Below are positions 1 through 9,319 of a DNA stretch of 64,000 nucleotides, one piece after another. This DNA is from Type-B symbiont of Plautia stali. GTDB taxonomy: Bacteria > Pseudomonadota > Gammaproteobacteria > Enterobacterales > Enterobacteriaceae. Numbering within the stretch: position 1 is the first letter of the stretch; each line of letters starts with the position of its first letter. The stretch is taken from positions 57,580 through 121,579 of the forward strand of contig BBOA01000008.1 in NCBI GenBank assembly GCA_001485295.1, written 5' to 3'. The notes beneath the pieces were generated by a model. The model ran no database searches, was not told the origin of the DNA, and worked only from the letters and a program-made list of their open reading frames with translations. The translations under genes and the position numbers were made by a program.

Positions 1-1
1 T

Positions 2-1231
2 ATCGCTGCGCCTTGGGGGATTCTGGTGACCGCGCCCGGCTTTGCCGATACCGCCGATAAGTTTTCGCTGACCAGCGCGCTGCTGCGCGTCACCTTTCCC
101 TATATATTGCTGATTTCGCTGGCGTCGCTAGCGGGGGCGATACTCAACACTTGGAACCGCTTCTCGGTTCCCACGTTTGCGCCCGCGCTGCTTAATATCA
201 GCATGATCGGTTTTGCGCTCTTCGCAGCGTCGCACTTCCATCCGCCGGTGATGGCGCTGGCATGGGCGGTGGTGGCGGGTGGCGTGCTGCAGCTTTTCTA
301 TCAGCTGCCGCACCTGAAGAAGATCGGCATGCTGGTGCTGCCGCGCATCAACCTGAAGGATGCGGGCGTCTGGCGCGTGATGCGTCAGATGGGGCCGGCG
401 ATCCTCGGCGTCTCCGTCAGCCAGATTTCGCTGATCATCAATACCATTTTTGCCTCGTTCCTCGTTTCCGGCTCGGTTTCCTGGATGTATTACGCCGATC
501 GCCTGATGGAGTTTCCGTCTGGCGTGCTGGGCGTCGCGCTTGGCACTATTCTGCTGCCGTCGCTGGCGAAGAGCTTCGCCAGTGGCAACCAAGAGGAGTA
601 TTCGTGCCTGATGGACTGGGGATTGCGCCTCTGTTTCCTGCTGGCGCTGCCTGGCGCGGTGGCGCTAGGCATTTTGTCCGGCCCGCTGACCATCGCGCTG
701 TTCGAGTACGGCAAGTTCACCGCCTTTGACGCCCTGATGACGCAGCGCGCGCTGATCGCTTATTCTATTGGGCTGATGGGACTAATCTTGGTAAAAGTGC
801 TGGCGCCGGGCTTCTATTCGCGTCAGGACATCAAGACGCCGGTGAAGATCGCCATGATTACCCTGCTGATGACGCAGCTGATGAACCTGGTCTTTATCGA
901 CCTGCTAAAGCATGCGGGTCTGTCGCTCTCTATCGGTCTGGCGGCGTGCCTTAACGCCTCACTGCTCTACTGGCAGCTGCGCAAGCAGCGTATTTTTCAG
1001 CCGCAGCCGGGCTGGGCGAGCTTTCTGCTACGACTACTGATCGCGGTGGTGGTGATGGCGGCGGCGCTGGTGGGCATTCTCTGGCTAATGCCGGCGTGGG
1101 AAGAGGGCGTGATGGTCTGGCGTCTGCTGCGGCTGGCGGCGGTCTGCGCGGTAGGCGGCGGCGCTTACTTCCTGACGCTGAGCCTGCTCGGCTTCCGGCT
1201 GCGTGACTTCGCGCGCCGGGCGTACACGTAA
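2..1231 (+). CDS. murJ: MurJ lipid II flippase, 3' part (5' end outside window)
   Basis: This is the C-terminal part of MurJ (MviN), the inner-membrane flippase that moves lipid II to the periplasmic face for peptidoglycan synthesis. The frame is open from base 2, so the first internal GTG is not the start; about 100 residues lie upstream. The protein is a series of hydrophobic helices. Family blocks such as [29 protein letters not shown] and [15 protein letters not shown] are seen, and it ends FARRAYT. Downstream lie flgN and flgM on the opposite strand, the same order as E. coli. MurJ is essential, and no defect is visible in this part. Confidence 0.95.
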   Translation: MAAPWGILVTAPGFADTADKFSLTSALLRVTFPYILLISLASLAGAILNTWNRFSVPTFAPALLNISMIGFALFAASHFHPPVMALAWAVVAGGVLQLFYQLPHLKKIGMLVLPRINLKDAGVWRVMRQMGPAILGVSVSQISLIINTIFASFLVSGSVSWMYYADRLMEFPSGVLGVALGTILLPSLAKSFASGNQEEYSCLMDWGLRLCFLLALPGAVALGILSGPLTIALFEYGKFTAFDALMTQRALIAYSIGLMGLILVKVLAPGFYSRQDIKTPVKIAMITLLMTQLMNLVFIDLLKHAGLSLSIGLAACLNASLLYWQLRKQRIFQPQPGWASFLLRLLIAVVVMAAALVGILWLMPAWEEGVMVWRLLRLAAVCAVGGGAYFLTLSLLGFRLRDFARRAYT

Positions 1232-1293
1232 AAGCGCACTAACAATCTCGCCTTTCAGGCGTTTTTTCCAGACGTCTCGGAAGCTGACACTCG

Positions 1294-1379
1294 GGGTAGT
1301 ATGGGGCATCCTTGTCAGCTTGGCCCGCCCCTTCCATGGCGCGGGACGCTTTGCTCTTCGCGCCATACTACCCGTGTTG
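1294..1379. repeat. Intergenic repeat copy A, with 11-bp inverted ends
   Basis: This stretch between murJ and flgN has ends that pair: GGGTAGTATGG at the left and CCATACTACCC at the right. About 70 bases inside it align with 44964-45037, sharing the core GCTTTGCTCTTCGC plus CATCC, CAGCT and CCCGCC blocks. It looks like a small non-coding dispersed element of the REP or MITE sort. Its family is not recognised. Confidence 0.6.
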
Positions 1380-1396
1380 GCACCTGTTCCGCAGGC

Positions 1397-1429
1397 AAAA
1401 AAAATCTCGCGTTGTACGCGGGATTTTTT
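1397..1429. terminator. Bidirectional terminator between murJ and flgN
   Basis: A-run, stem TCTCGCG/CGCGGGA with a five-base loop, and T-run. It can serve both murJ (+) and the convergent flgMN transcript (-). Confidence 0.7.
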
Positions 1430-1464
1430 AAACCCCTTCCGGCTCAGCGTCGTCTGGCCTTTGC

Positions 1465-1863
1465 CTAGCCCGCCCGGGCCGTAAAACGCTTAGTCTGATG
1501 TGGCTTGAGCAAGGTCAGCGCCTCTTCGGTAAAGCAGATCTGCTGATTGAGCAGCAGACCGTTATGAATATTAGCGTCGTTCAGACAGCTTGTCATCTGG
1601 CCGATATTCTGCCAGCGGCGCGTCATATCACTGTGACTAGCATAAGGCGCCCAGGTACCGAGCTGTTGCTCGGTGCTGCGGCGCATTTCGTCCAGATGAT
1701 AGTTCAGCGTCGCCAGCAGTGCGCCTTTATTTTCGGTAATGCGCTGCAGCAGATTGCTGTTAATCTCGCCGGCGGCTAGTTGATGCTGCTCCTTGTCGAG
1801 AGCGTTCGACAACGAGGAGAGCACCTCCTGCATCTTATATAGTGTGGTCAACAGGTTGCTCAT
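1465..1863 (-). CDS. flgN: FlgN flagellar export chaperone
   Basis: FlgN is the type III export chaperone for hook-junction proteins FlgK and FlgL. This 132-residue protein is close to the usual 138. It is a mostly helical, Gln-rich protein with conserved segments LLATLNYHLDEMRR and ALTLLKPHQ. The start ATG lies a few bases downstream of the flgM stop, as in other enterics. The frame is intact although its clients are gone: flgK is absent and only the 3' end of flgL survives. It is therefore probably a functionless leftover that has escaped mutation so far. Confidence 0.88.
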   Translation of the reverse strand: MSNLLTTLYKMQEVLSSLSNALDKEQHQLAAGEINSNLLQRITENKGALLATLNYHLDEMRRSTEQQLGTWAPYASHSDMTRRWQNIGQMTSCLNDANIHNGLLLNQQICFTEEALTLLKPHQTKRFTARAG

Positions 1864-1868
1864 GGGGA

Positions 1869-2161
1869 TTAGTTACCCTCTAAATACACCTTAGTGTTGG
1901 CAATCAGCGTGTCGGCGACCTTGCCGGTATCCATTTTCAGTTCGCCATTGCGAATGGCGGTTTTCAGTTGTTCGACGCGCGCCCCGTGCCCGGGCTGGGT
2001 CAGCTGCGCGACTGCGCGTTGCTTAGGCTCACCTAGGCCGCTGCGGGCGTGGTCGCCGTGGTGCTCGACGCCTGACGCGTTTTACCGGCGGCGGACTCGT
2101 TGCTTTCGCGGGTCTGCACGGTGGCGACGGACTTCAGAGGTTGCGTTCTGTCGATGCTCAT
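1869..2161 (-). pseudogene. flgM: flgM anti-sigma-28 factor, disrupted
   Basis: The reading begins MSIDRTQPLKSVATVQ, the FlgM N terminus, and runs about 42 codons to an in-frame TAG standing where a CAG glutamine is expected (GCC TAG GTG). It continues VSLSNAQ, then a one-base shift moves the remainder to another frame, which reads [17 protein letters not shown] and ends before flgN. FlgM normally holds FliA inactive until the hook is complete. One nonsense mutation plus one frameshift make this a pseudogene. Confidence 0.9.
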
Positions 2162-2266
2162 ATTCAGGCTCCTGTACGGTCAGAGGAAACTGCCACCTGA
2201 ATCAGAATAGCGTAATCGCTTAGTTGATTTCTCTATATCGGCAGAACAGCAGCGTTCTTTAGCGCC

Positions 2267-2564
2267 TTATAGCGATATCCGAATATTCCCATCCGCATCG
2301 ACTTTTCCGCTCACCACCTGACCGTTGCCCATGCGCACGCGCACCGACTGCGCTAGGATTAAAATGGGGCTGTTTAATGCCTTGCCTTCGCCGCTGGCGT
2401 TAAAGCCCTCACTGCTGGTGATCACCATCACGCTCTGACCCGCCTTCACGCGCCACGGCTAGCCAAGCGGGATGTCGCGTTAAACAGTGCGCGGCAGGCA
2501 GCGTATTGAGATGACCGCTCTGCAGGTGAAAATCGTCGGCGGGCAGGGCGGTAAGGTCACGCAT
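2267..2564 (-). pseudogene. flgA: flgA P-ring chaperone, C-terminal remnant
   Basis: The final 60 codons read as the FlgA C terminus (MKAGQSVMVITSSEGF, then VSGKVDADGNIRISL). Upstream, in a shifted frame, is a degraded piece beginning RDLTALPADDF that fits the middle of FlgA. The N-terminal half and signal peptide are missing. FlgA assists P-ring assembly in the periplasm. Confidence 0.85.
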
Positions 2565-2638
2565 CAAAAGACTCCTTGCTATTGATGGCGACGAATGTAG
2601 TTGCGCGGCGACAAAATCAAGACAGAAAATAGCCGCGG

Positions 2639-2872
2639 AATATCGATTTTGCCAGCGAGCTGAGTTGGGTCATGAAAAACGGCCGCGCCAGAGGCGGCGG
2701 TATGGCGCTGAAAGTGACCTCGCCGTGCCATATCGAAGCGCAGGTTAATTCGGCGGCGTTGGCGGATCTGCTTTATCGCATTCCCGATCAGCCTGCAGCC
2801 GACGGTAGTACTGTCGACATGGATCGCGAACGTACCCAGTTCGCGGACAACAGTCTGAAGTATCAGACAGAT
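2639..2872 (+). pseudogene. flgB: flgB proximal rod protein, remnant
   Basis: The open frame reads [17 protein letters not shown] and then [19 protein letters not shown], which is the middle of FlgB. The first ~50 residues are missing. At about 2870 the sequence switches, without a stop or Shine-Dalgarno site, into the start of FlgC, so a small deletion has fused the two rod genes out of frame. Confidence 0.85.
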
Positions 2873-3252
2873 ATATTTTTGACATTGCCGGCTCAGCGAT
2901 GACCGCGCAATCCTAGCATCTCAACGTCAGCGCCAGCAACTTGGCGAACGCCGATAGCGTTACCGGACCCGACGCCCAGCTTTACGTGGCGAAGCAGGTG
3001 GCTTTCTAGACCGATGCGGTGCCCGGTGGCGTCAAAGTGGCGGAGGTGCTGTATGATCCCTATCCGGCGAAGCTGGTCCACGACCTAGGCAACCCGCTGG
3101 CGGACGACAAAGGCTACGTGAAGATGCCGAACGTGGACGTGGTGGCGGAAACTGTCAACACCATGTCGGCGTCGCGCAGCTACTAGGCCAACGTCGAGGT
3201 GTTGAAAACTGTGAAATCAATGATGATGAAAACCCTGACGATGGGTTCTTAA
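2873..3252 (+). pseudogene. flgC: flgC proximal rod protein with three amber codons
   Basis: From [13 protein letters not shown] to TLTMGS the FlgC frame is continuous for about 125 codons. It is interrupted only by three TAG codons, each where glutamine is expected (TCC TAG CAT, TTC TAG ACC, TAC TAG GCC). All three fit CCAG to CTAG changes. The 5' end is lost in the junction with flgB. The motif [11 protein letters not shown] near the end identifies the family. Confidence 0.9.
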
Positions 3253-3263
3253 CGGAGAAACGA

Positions 3264-3751
3264 TATGGGCATTGCGGTACAGGATCTGCAGAACCAGTTC
3301 CTGACCACGCTGGTGACTTAGTTGCGGTATTGAAAAACTCAATACCACGTTGGGATCGATCTCCAGCCAGATCAGCACTAGCCAGTCGCTGCAGAGTTCG
3401 ACACTGAGCGGCTACGGCATGATGGTCGACGGCTCGCAGGTACTGGTCGGCAGCAGCACCACACACTGTTCGGCGTCGAGCTGACCAACGCCTCAACCGC
3501 CACTATTTAAAGATTGGAGCGGCAACGTGGTGCGCACCTCGTGGAACGGCAGCCTAGCGGATAGCGCCACCTCGCCGGACGGCAAATATAAGGTTTCAAT
3601 CGCCGCCAGCAATGGAATGGCAACACGCAGCTGATCGCTCAGCCGCTCAACTACGCCTGCGTCAACGGCGTCTCGACGGCAGACAGCACCACCAAACTGG
3701 ATCTTGCCACTGGGCTTCGCAACCCTTGATGAAGTACGCCAGATTCTCTGA
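3264..3751 (+). pseudogene. flgD: flgD hook cap protein, remnant
   Basis: Pieces in different frames match FlgD: DLQNQFLTTLVT near the start, GIEKLNTTLGSISSQI, FGVELTNAS, then SNG/NTQLIAQPL, and TLDEVRQIL at the end. Several indels and an internal deletion of the KNQDPTNPL region separate them. FlgD is the scaffold for hook assembly. Confidence 0.85.
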
Positions 3752-3777
3752 TTCATCTCTAAACAGGAGAAATAAAC

Positions 3778-3970
3778 ATGTCATTTCCCCAAGCGGTGAG
3801 CGGCTTGGGCGCTGCCTACAGCAACTTGGACGTTATCGGCAACAACATCGCCAACGCCTCGACGCCGGGCTTTCGCGCCCAGCTTACGGCCCCTCCGCCG
3901 GCTCTGCAGGCCTCCTATAAAGACCTTCACCGATATGTCAAAGATGTCACTGTTCCAGCTTAACAGCTAA
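3778..3970 (+). pseudogene. flgE 5' end fused to flgL 3' end by deletion
   Basis: The start MSFPQAVSGLGAAYSNLD and IGNNIANASTPGFRAQL are the N terminus of hook protein FlgE, with a good AGGAG site upstream. After about 40 codons the sequence becomes ALQASYK. In the next frame it reads FTDMSKMSLFQLNS and stops, which fits the C terminus of hook-junction protein FlgL as I remember it. Everything normally between them (rest of flgE, flgF to flgK, most of flgL, roughly 9 kb in E. coli) is gone. A one-base shift follows the junction. A terminator and the convergent rne come next, as after flgL in E. coli. Confidence 0.8.
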
Positions 3971-4015
3971 CAGAACCCTTATTCGAGCATGCCTGAACCG
4001 TACATACTTCTTTTG

Positions 4016-4050
4016 TCCCACGACCCAGATCGGCATCGTGGGATTTTTTT
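4016..4050. terminator. Terminator between flg remnant and rne
   Basis: Stem CCCACGA/TCGTGGG around a 12-base loop followed by seven T. It is the probable former flgKL terminator; rne ends 49 bases further on the other strand. Confidence 0.75.
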
Positions 4051-4098
4051 GTCTGTCACAAAGCAAAAGCAGCGGTAAAAGGTTATCACGTCAGAGGA

Positions 4099-7000
4099 TT
4101 ACGCGCTTTCCGGTCGGGTCGCCGGCGCGGTGGCCTGATGCGTGGCGCTGTGACCACCTGCAGAGCCCTTGCCCTCAAAGGCGAACGGCGCGCGCACCCA
4201 GTCGCGGTGGCGTACTGGCTCTGGCTGCCAGGCTGGCTCCGGCGCTTTAGTCATCGGCGCGGTGGCGTGATGTGTAAAGCGGACAGCAGCTTCCTGCGGC
4301 GTAACGTCGCGCGCCGAGACCGGCGCATGTGGTTCGCTAATCGGTTTCGGTTCAGGCTGGCTTTCCGCTGCAACCGGCGCAGCGGGAACCGCCTGCTCAG
4401 CGGTCGCTTCCGCTACGACTTCATCAGCGGACGAGATCACGGCTGGTTCATGATTAACCGGCGCTTCGATCGGCGTGTTGTTACCGGTATTCATTACGGC
4501 GATCGGCGTGTCCGCCTGAGGTTCAGTTTGATGCACAACGTCAGCCTGCGGCTCAGCTTCAACGGCCTGCAGCGCAACCTCGTCAGCGGCGACCGGCAGC
4601 GAGATAGCACCTGCGGTTTCCTGCTGGCTGTAGTCCGGCTGCTGCGCTTTCTGCTCCTGAGCCTCAACTGGCTGAGCGACCGGATAGCGAACCCAGACCT
4701 TGCCGGACGCCATTTCTGGCGAGGCAGCGGCGGCAGCCAGCGGCATAGCGGACTCAGTCGGGTAACGCTCGTCACGATAGCGACGACGACGCTGACCGCT
4801 GACGCGCAGGTGGCGCGGCGAACGGCGCGAGCGCCGCGGCATATTGCCGTTATCGCGGTTTTCTGCGTCATCCTGCTCGATCGGCGCAGGCTCTTCGCTG
4901 TGCGGCGCGCTGCGCGTAACCTCAGGCTGCGGCTCATCAGTCGCCTCAATTGCCGGCTGCTCGCCTTCGCCGCCGATGCGCACTTTCTGCGTTAGCTGAC
5001 GTGGTTTACGACGCGACATCACCTGAACGCACTCTTCTTCCTGCGCCTCCGGCGACTGGACGATCTCAGTAGCAGCCAGCACAACCGCTTTGCTCGCCTC
5101 CTGCTGCGCGCGCTTCTCTTCCTGGCGACGACGCTGACGCTCGACGCGCTGTTCGCGACGCTGCTGCTCTTCGCGCGCCTCGTTCTGCGGCGTCTGACGC
5201 TTGTTGCGGCGGGTATCGGCGTTGTCACACGGGTCGCAGCTTTCATGCGGCTCGCGGTTTTCGCCATTGCGCGGCGTGCGCTCGCGACGGTTGTTGTTGC
5301 GGCGATTGTTGCGACGGTCACCGTACTCTTTGGCGCTGCTATCGCTCTCTTTGCTGTTGGCCTGCGGCGCAGGCTTCGCTTCCACAGTGGGCGACGGCGC
5401 GGTTTCGTTGCTGCCGAACAGCTTCTTCAGCAAGCGGCTGAAGAAGTCGGTTCCGCTAGCGCTAGCGCTGGTGGCGGCTGGCGCAGGCTTCGCGGCAGGT
5501 TTGGCCGCCGGCGGCGCGTCGGCTTTAGACTGCTCGACTGACATCGGCGGCGTATCAGGCATGACGAATGCGTCCAGCGCAGGCTGCTCTGGACGACTGC
5601 GCTCGGCGTGCTCCTCTTCCGACGGCATCGCCATTTCAGCTTCGTGCAGCTTCGGCAGATGGTAGCTGAGGGTCTGAGTCTCTTCGCCTTTGCGCACGCG
5701 CAGCACCGAGTAGTGCGGGGTTTCCGTGTGATTATCCGGCACGATAATCGCGCGGACGCCACCTTGGCGCTTCTCAATCGCATTCACCGCTTTGCGTTTT
5801 TCGTTCAGCAGATAAGAAGCGATCTGTACCGGCACAATGGCATGCACCTCTTTGGTGTTGTCTTTCCGCGCTTCTTCTTCGATCAGGCGCAGAATCGACA
5901 GCGACAGCGATTCGTTATCGCGGATGGTGCCGGTGCCGCTACAGCGCTGACAGACGTGATGGCTCGATTCGCCCAGCGACGGGCTGAGGCGCTGACGCGA
6001 CATCTCCAGCAGGCCGAAGCGAGAGATATGGCTAATCTGGATACGCGCGCGATCTTGACGCACCGCTTCGCGCAGGCGATTTTCCACCGCGCGCTGGTGA
6101 CGCACCGGCACCATATCGATAAAGTCGATGACGATCAGACCGCCTAGGTCGCGCAGGCGCAGCTGGCGCGCGATCTCATCGGTCGCTTCAAGGTTGGTGT
6201 TGAAGGCCGTCTCTTCGATATCGCCGCCGCGCGTGGCGCGTGCCGAGTTGATATCGATAGCGGTCAGCGCCTCGGTGCTGTCGATAACGATAGAGCCGCC
6301 GGAGGGCAGGCGCACTTCGCGCTGGAAGGCGGATTCAATCTGCGATTCGATCTGGTAGTGGCTGAATAGCGGGATCTCGCCGGTATAGAGCTTGATCTTG
6401 CTGCTAAAGTCCGGGCGGCCGAGTGCGGCGATATGCTGACGCGCCAGCTCGAGCACTCTCGGGTTGTCGATCAGGATTTCGCCGATGTCTTGGCGCAGAT
6501 AGTCGCGGAAGGCACGCACTATAACGTTGCTTTCCTGATGGATTAGGAAGGGCGCAGGGCGATTTTCCGCCGCTTTCTTGATCGCTTCCCAGTGCTTGAG
6601 GCGGAAGCTCAAATCCCACTGCAGCGCGTCAGCGGATTTGCCGACGCCTGCGGTGCGCACGATCAGGCCCATGCCGTCCGGCAGGTCCAGCGAGAAGAGC
6701 GCCTCTTTCAGCTCGGTGCGATCGTCGTCTTCAATGCGGCGAGATATGCCGCGCGCGCGCGGGTTGTTCGGCATCAGCACTAGATAGCTGCCCGCAAGAG
6801 AGATAAAGGTGGTCAGCGCTGCGCCTTTGTTGCTGCGCTCCTCTTTATCAATCTGCACAATCACTTCCTGACCTTCAAGCAGCACGTCTTTAATATTCGG
6901 ACGACCTTGCGCGTTGTAGCTGGTAGGGAAATATTCGCGGGAGATTTCTTTCAGAGGGAGAAAACCGTGGCGCTCAGCGCCGTAATCGACAAACGCAGCT

Positions 7001-7161
7001 TCAAGGCTAGGTTCAATGCGGGTGATTTTACCTTTATAGATGTTGGCTTTTTTCTGTTCGTGTCCGGGGCTTTCAATATCCAGATCGTACAGACATTGTC
7101 CATCAACCAAGGCAACGCGCAACTCCTCCTGCTGAGTTGCATTAATTAACATTCTTTTCAT
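4099..7161 (-). CDS. rne: Ribonuclease E, degradosome scaffold
   Basis: RNase E (1020 residues, 1061 in E. coli) starts mRNA decay and matures 9S RNA and tRNAs. The N-terminal half is nearly collinear with E. coli: S1 domain about 39-119, DNase-I-like catalytic core with Asp303 (AIDINSA) and Asp346 (VIDFIDM), then the Zn-link. That link reads CQRCSGTG here rather than the usual CPRC; both cysteines remain. The C-terminal half keeps a membrane-anchoring helix ([11 protein letters not shown]), the Arg-rich RNA-binding segment ([19 protein letters not shown]), the [15 protein letters not shown] block, and the PNPase-binding tail ending [12 protein letters not shown]. The whole degradosome scaffold therefore seems retained. 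Confidence 0.97.
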   Translation of the reverse strand: MKRMLINATQQEELRVALVDGQCLYDLDIESPGHEQKKANIYKGKITRIEPSLEAAFVDYGAERHGFLPLKEISREYFPTSYNAQGRPNIKDVLLEGQEVIVQIDKEERSNKGAALTTFISLAGSYLVLMPNNPRARGISRRIEDDDRTELKEALFSLDLPDGMGLIVRTAGVGKSADALQWDLSFRLKHWEAIKKAAENRPAPFLIHQESNVIVRAFRDYLRQDIGEILIDNPRVLELARQHIAALGRPDFSSKIKLYTGEIPLFSHYQIESQIESAFQREVRLPSGGSIVIDSTEALTAIDINSARATRGGDIEETAFNTNLEATDEIARQLRLRDLGGLIVIDFIDMVPVRHQRAVENRLREAVRQDRARIQISHISRFGLLEMSRQRLSPSLGESSHHVCQRCSGTGTIRDNESLSLSILRLIEEEARKDNTKEVHAIVPVQIASYLLNEKRKAVNAIEKRQGGVRAIIVPDNHTETPHYSVLRVRKGEETQTLSYHLPKLHEAEMAMPSEEEHAERSRPEQPALDAFVMPDTPPMSVEQSKADAPPAAKPAAKPAPAATSASASGTDFFSRLLKKLFGSNETAPSPTVEAKPAPQANSKESDSSAKEYGDRRNNRRNNNRRERTPRNGENREPHESCDPCDNADTRRNKRQTPQNEAREEQQRREQRVERQRRRQEEKRAQQEASKAVVLAATEIVQSPEAQEEECVQVMSRRKPRQLTQKVRIGGEGEQPAIEATDEPQPEVTRSAPHSEEPAPIEQDDAENRDNGNMPRRSRRSPRHLRVSGQRRRRYRDERYPTESAMPLAAAAASPEMASGKVWVRYPVAQPVEAQEQKAQQPDYSQQETAGAISLPVAADEVALQAVEAEPQADVVHQTEPQADTPIAVMNTGNNTPIEAPVNHEPAVISSADEVVAEATAEQAVPAAPVAAESQPEPKPISEPHAPVSARDVTPQEAAVRFTHHATAPMTKAPEPAWQPEPVRHRDWVRAPFAFEGKGSAGGHSATHQATAPATRPESA

Positions 7162-7737
7162 CGTATCTGACTCGTTATTCTCACATGAGTGATAAAGCTG
7201 CGGGCATAGTTACCCTAGACGAGTTCTGACCGATGGCCCCATGACTAAGTGCTTTACGTCAACCTCCCGGTTGTCGACTGCGCGAGGGGCGCAAATAACG
7301 TCGGTGGCCTGTTTTTCATAAGGAAAAACAGCGCCGTTGCGCTGAAATGCCTGAGAGAAATTGAAAACTCCTGCATCTCAAACTTCCGTCCAGGCCGCAA
7401 CCCGCAGCCCGCTAAATGCCTGAATTAACATCACGTCTTACGCCATTGCTGCATGTCCGTTTCATTCGGCAAAATGACTAATTAGCTCTTTTTCTGGCCT
7501 GAGAATAGAACAGGCCAGAAACTCAGATATTATTCCATTGCTTACCTGCATATAGCAAGGCGACTTTCACCACCTAATGAAGATTAGTGATGCTTAACAC
7601 CTTAATATCTCGAACGATTGATCGAGTTGTTGAAAAAGCTAGCACACAATGTGCTTTTTCGCGCGACATGAGGAGAGTTAGGCACAGAAAAAGGGGTGGC
7701 GCTATCACAGAACACTATTTAGTTTAGAATCGCTACC
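7162..7737. other. rne 5' leader and divergent rne/rluC intergenic region
   Basis: This gap of 576 bases separates divergent rne and rluC. On the rne side the last bases before ATG (AATAACGAGTCAGATACG) resemble the E. coli rne leader. In E. coli a ~360-base leader with hairpins mediates autoregulation by RNase E; GC-rich potential hairpins lie around 7250-7310. I did not fold it. No ORF in it looks real. Confidence 0.5.
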
Positions 7738-8694
7738 ATGAAAACAGAGAATATTGGCGTACAGCTTGTCGCCATTTCGGCTGAAAATGCCGGACAACGC
7801 ATCTATAACTTTTTGCGCACCCAGCTGAAGGGCGTGCCGAAAAGCATGGTTTACCGCATCCTGCGTAAAGGCGAGGTACGGGTGAATAAAAAACGCATCA
7901 AGCTGGAATATAAGCTGGAAGAGGGCGACGAAGTGCGCATTCCGCCGGTGTGTGTCGCCGAGCGCGAAAAACAGGCCGTGTCGCCGAAGCTGAAAAAAGT
8001 GGCGGCGCTGGCGGAAGCGATCATCTATGAAGATGACCATATTCTGGTGCTAAATAAACCCTCCGGCACTGCGGTGCACGGCGGCAGCGGCCTGAGCTTC
8101 GGCGTCATCGAAGGGTTGCGCGCGCTGCGGCCTGAGGCGCGCTTCCTTGAGCTGGTGCACCGCCTCGACCGTGATACCTCTGGCGTGCTGCTGGTGGCCA
8201 AGAAGCGCTCGGCACTACGCTCGCTGCACAAGCAGCTGCGCGAGAAGGGGATGCAGAAAGATTACTTGGCGTTGGTGCGCGGCAGCTGGCCGTCGCACCT
8301 TAAAGCGGTGCAGGTGCCGCTGCTGAAAAATATTCTGCAAAGCGGCGAGCGCGTGGTGCGCGTCAGCAGCGAAGGCAAGCCCTCGGAAACGCGCTTTAAG
8401 GTTGAAGAACGCTTTGACTTCGCCACGCTGGTGAAGGCGATTCCGGTCACCGGCCGCACCCATCAGATCCGCGTCCATGCGTTGCACGCGGGCCATGCTA
8501 TTGCCTTTGACGATCGCTACGGCGAGCACGAGTTCGACAGTCAGCTGGCCAGCACCGGATTGCGTCGCCTATTTCTGCACGCCGCCGCGCTGACCTTTAC
8601 CCATCCCGCCAGCAGCGACACCCTGCGTTTAGAGGCGCCGCTGGATGAGGAACTCAAGCGCTGTCTACGGGCGCTGCGTCAGCAGAAACGCTAA
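7738..8694 (+). CDS. rluC: 23S rRNA pseudouridine synthase RluC
   Basis: RluC makes pseudouridines 955, 2504 and 2580 of 23S rRNA. The protein of 318 residues has an N-terminal S4 RNA-binding domain (about 20-80) and an RluA-type catalytic domain with Asp144 in HRLDRDTSG. Other family blocks are VLNKPSGTAVHGGSG and GRTHQIRVHA. Length and start match E. coli. The gene is intact, unlike its relative rluE (56.2-56.7 kb). Confidence 0.96.
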   Translation: MKTENIGVQLVAISAENAGQRIYNFLRTQLKGVPKSMVYRILRKGEVRVNKKRIKLEYKLEEGDEVRIPPVCVAEREKQAVSPKLKKVAALAEAIIYEDDHILVLNKPSGTAVHGGSGLSFGVIEGLRALRPEARFLELVHRLDRDTSGVLLVAKKRSALRSLHKQLREKGMQKDYLALVRGSWPSHLKAVQVPLLKNILQSGERVVRVSSEGKPSETRFKVEERFDFATLVKAIPVTGRTHQIRVHALHAGHAIAFDDRYGEHEFDSQLASTGLRRLFLHAAALTFTHPASSDTLRLEAPLDEELKRCLRALRQQKR

Positions 8695-8695
8695 C

Positions 8696-9174
8696 GCGCG
8701 GTCGGCCGAACAGCGTATTGGGATCGCGCCCCTCTAGCCGTTCGAACAGTCAGATTCCCAGCTCTTTGCTTTTAAAACTCCCCGCGCACTGTAAAGGCTG
8801 CTCTTTCTCCCTCTAAAATATAGACATAGACGCGAATATCCGCCTCGCTGAAAAGGTTCGCAGCACTGCAACAGCCGCTGGCTGAGCGGATTATAGAGCG
8901 CCAGCCTGGTACAGAAGGTGATATCGCGGAAGTGCACCACGAAGCTTTACCGCTCGCTTAGCGCAGCTGCGCTAAGCGAGCTCGAGCGTATGCGGTTTGC
9001 CGGGAGCGCTTGCACTTTGGCGACGGCGGGGCGCGTGACTAGGGTTTCGGCATTCTCATCGGGGCGCGGCGTTTCGTCGACCTAAGGCGCGGCGGTAATA
9101 GAAGGCAAGCCGAGCTTGCCTAATAACGCCTAGCGGAAAGGCAAGGTAGAGACTAAAAGAAGGGAGTCAGGCAT
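8696..9174 (-). pseudogene. yceF: yceF (Maf-type nucleotide pyrophosphatase), disrupted
   Basis: Fragments of YceF are readable on the minus strand: a start MPDSLLLVSTLPFR with TAG codons following, VDETPRPDENAETL, then VHFRDITF and LALYNPL, and near the end FERLEGRDPNTLFG in a further frame. The central part (normally with IGSDQVCVLDGEITGKP) is deleted. A perfect 30-bp palindrome sits at the gap. Maf-type proteins hydrolyse non-canonical nucleotides. In E. coli yceF also lies between rluC and yceD. Confidence 0.85.
8952..8981. repeat. Perfect 30-bp palindrome inside yceF remnant
   Basis: Arms GCTCGCTTAGCGCAG and CTGCGCTAAGCGAGC abut with no spacer. It stands where the central third of yceF is missing. 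It has no T-run and lies within a pseudogene, so it is more likely a repair or replication by-product than a terminator. Confidence 0.85.
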
Positions 9175-9281
9175 TTTTTCACAAATTAATAGTAATGGCG
9201 AATTGGTGACACTTATTTTAAAGTGTGCGCCGTACTAGAGCGCATAAACTGGTAAAAGATGCTGTGACACGGCCTTTTTCT

Positions 9282-9310
9282 TTGACTCTATGACGTAACA
9301 AAGTTAATAT
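9282..9310 (+). promoter_or_regulatory. Strong sigma-70 promoter for yceD-rpmF
   Basis: -35 TTGACT (9282-9287), 17-base spacer, -10 TAATAT (9305-9310). The yceD ATG is at 9320, so the predicted transcript begins only a few bases before or at the start codon. Confidence 0.7.
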
Positions 9311-9319
9311 GCGCGCCCT

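Noticed and set aside
1465..1863. Intact flgN as evidence for a working type III export system.
   Set aside because: All neighbouring flagellar genes are destroyed and its clients are missing. A short gene can stay open by chance for some time.
2873..3252. Amber (TAG) codons recoded as glutamine genome-wide, because flgC, flgM and nagZ have TAG at Gln positions.
   Set aside because: plsX, efeO and cobB end with TAG at the expected length. The same pseudogenes also carry frameshifts and deletions, and no intact essential gene here contains an internal TAG. Mutation plus decay explains it better.
4138..5665. Long plus-strand open frames opposite rne (up to 285 codons).
   Set aside because: They are antisense shadows of the GC-rich, Arg/Ala/Pro-rich C-terminal half of RNase E. 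They have no RBS and no family features.
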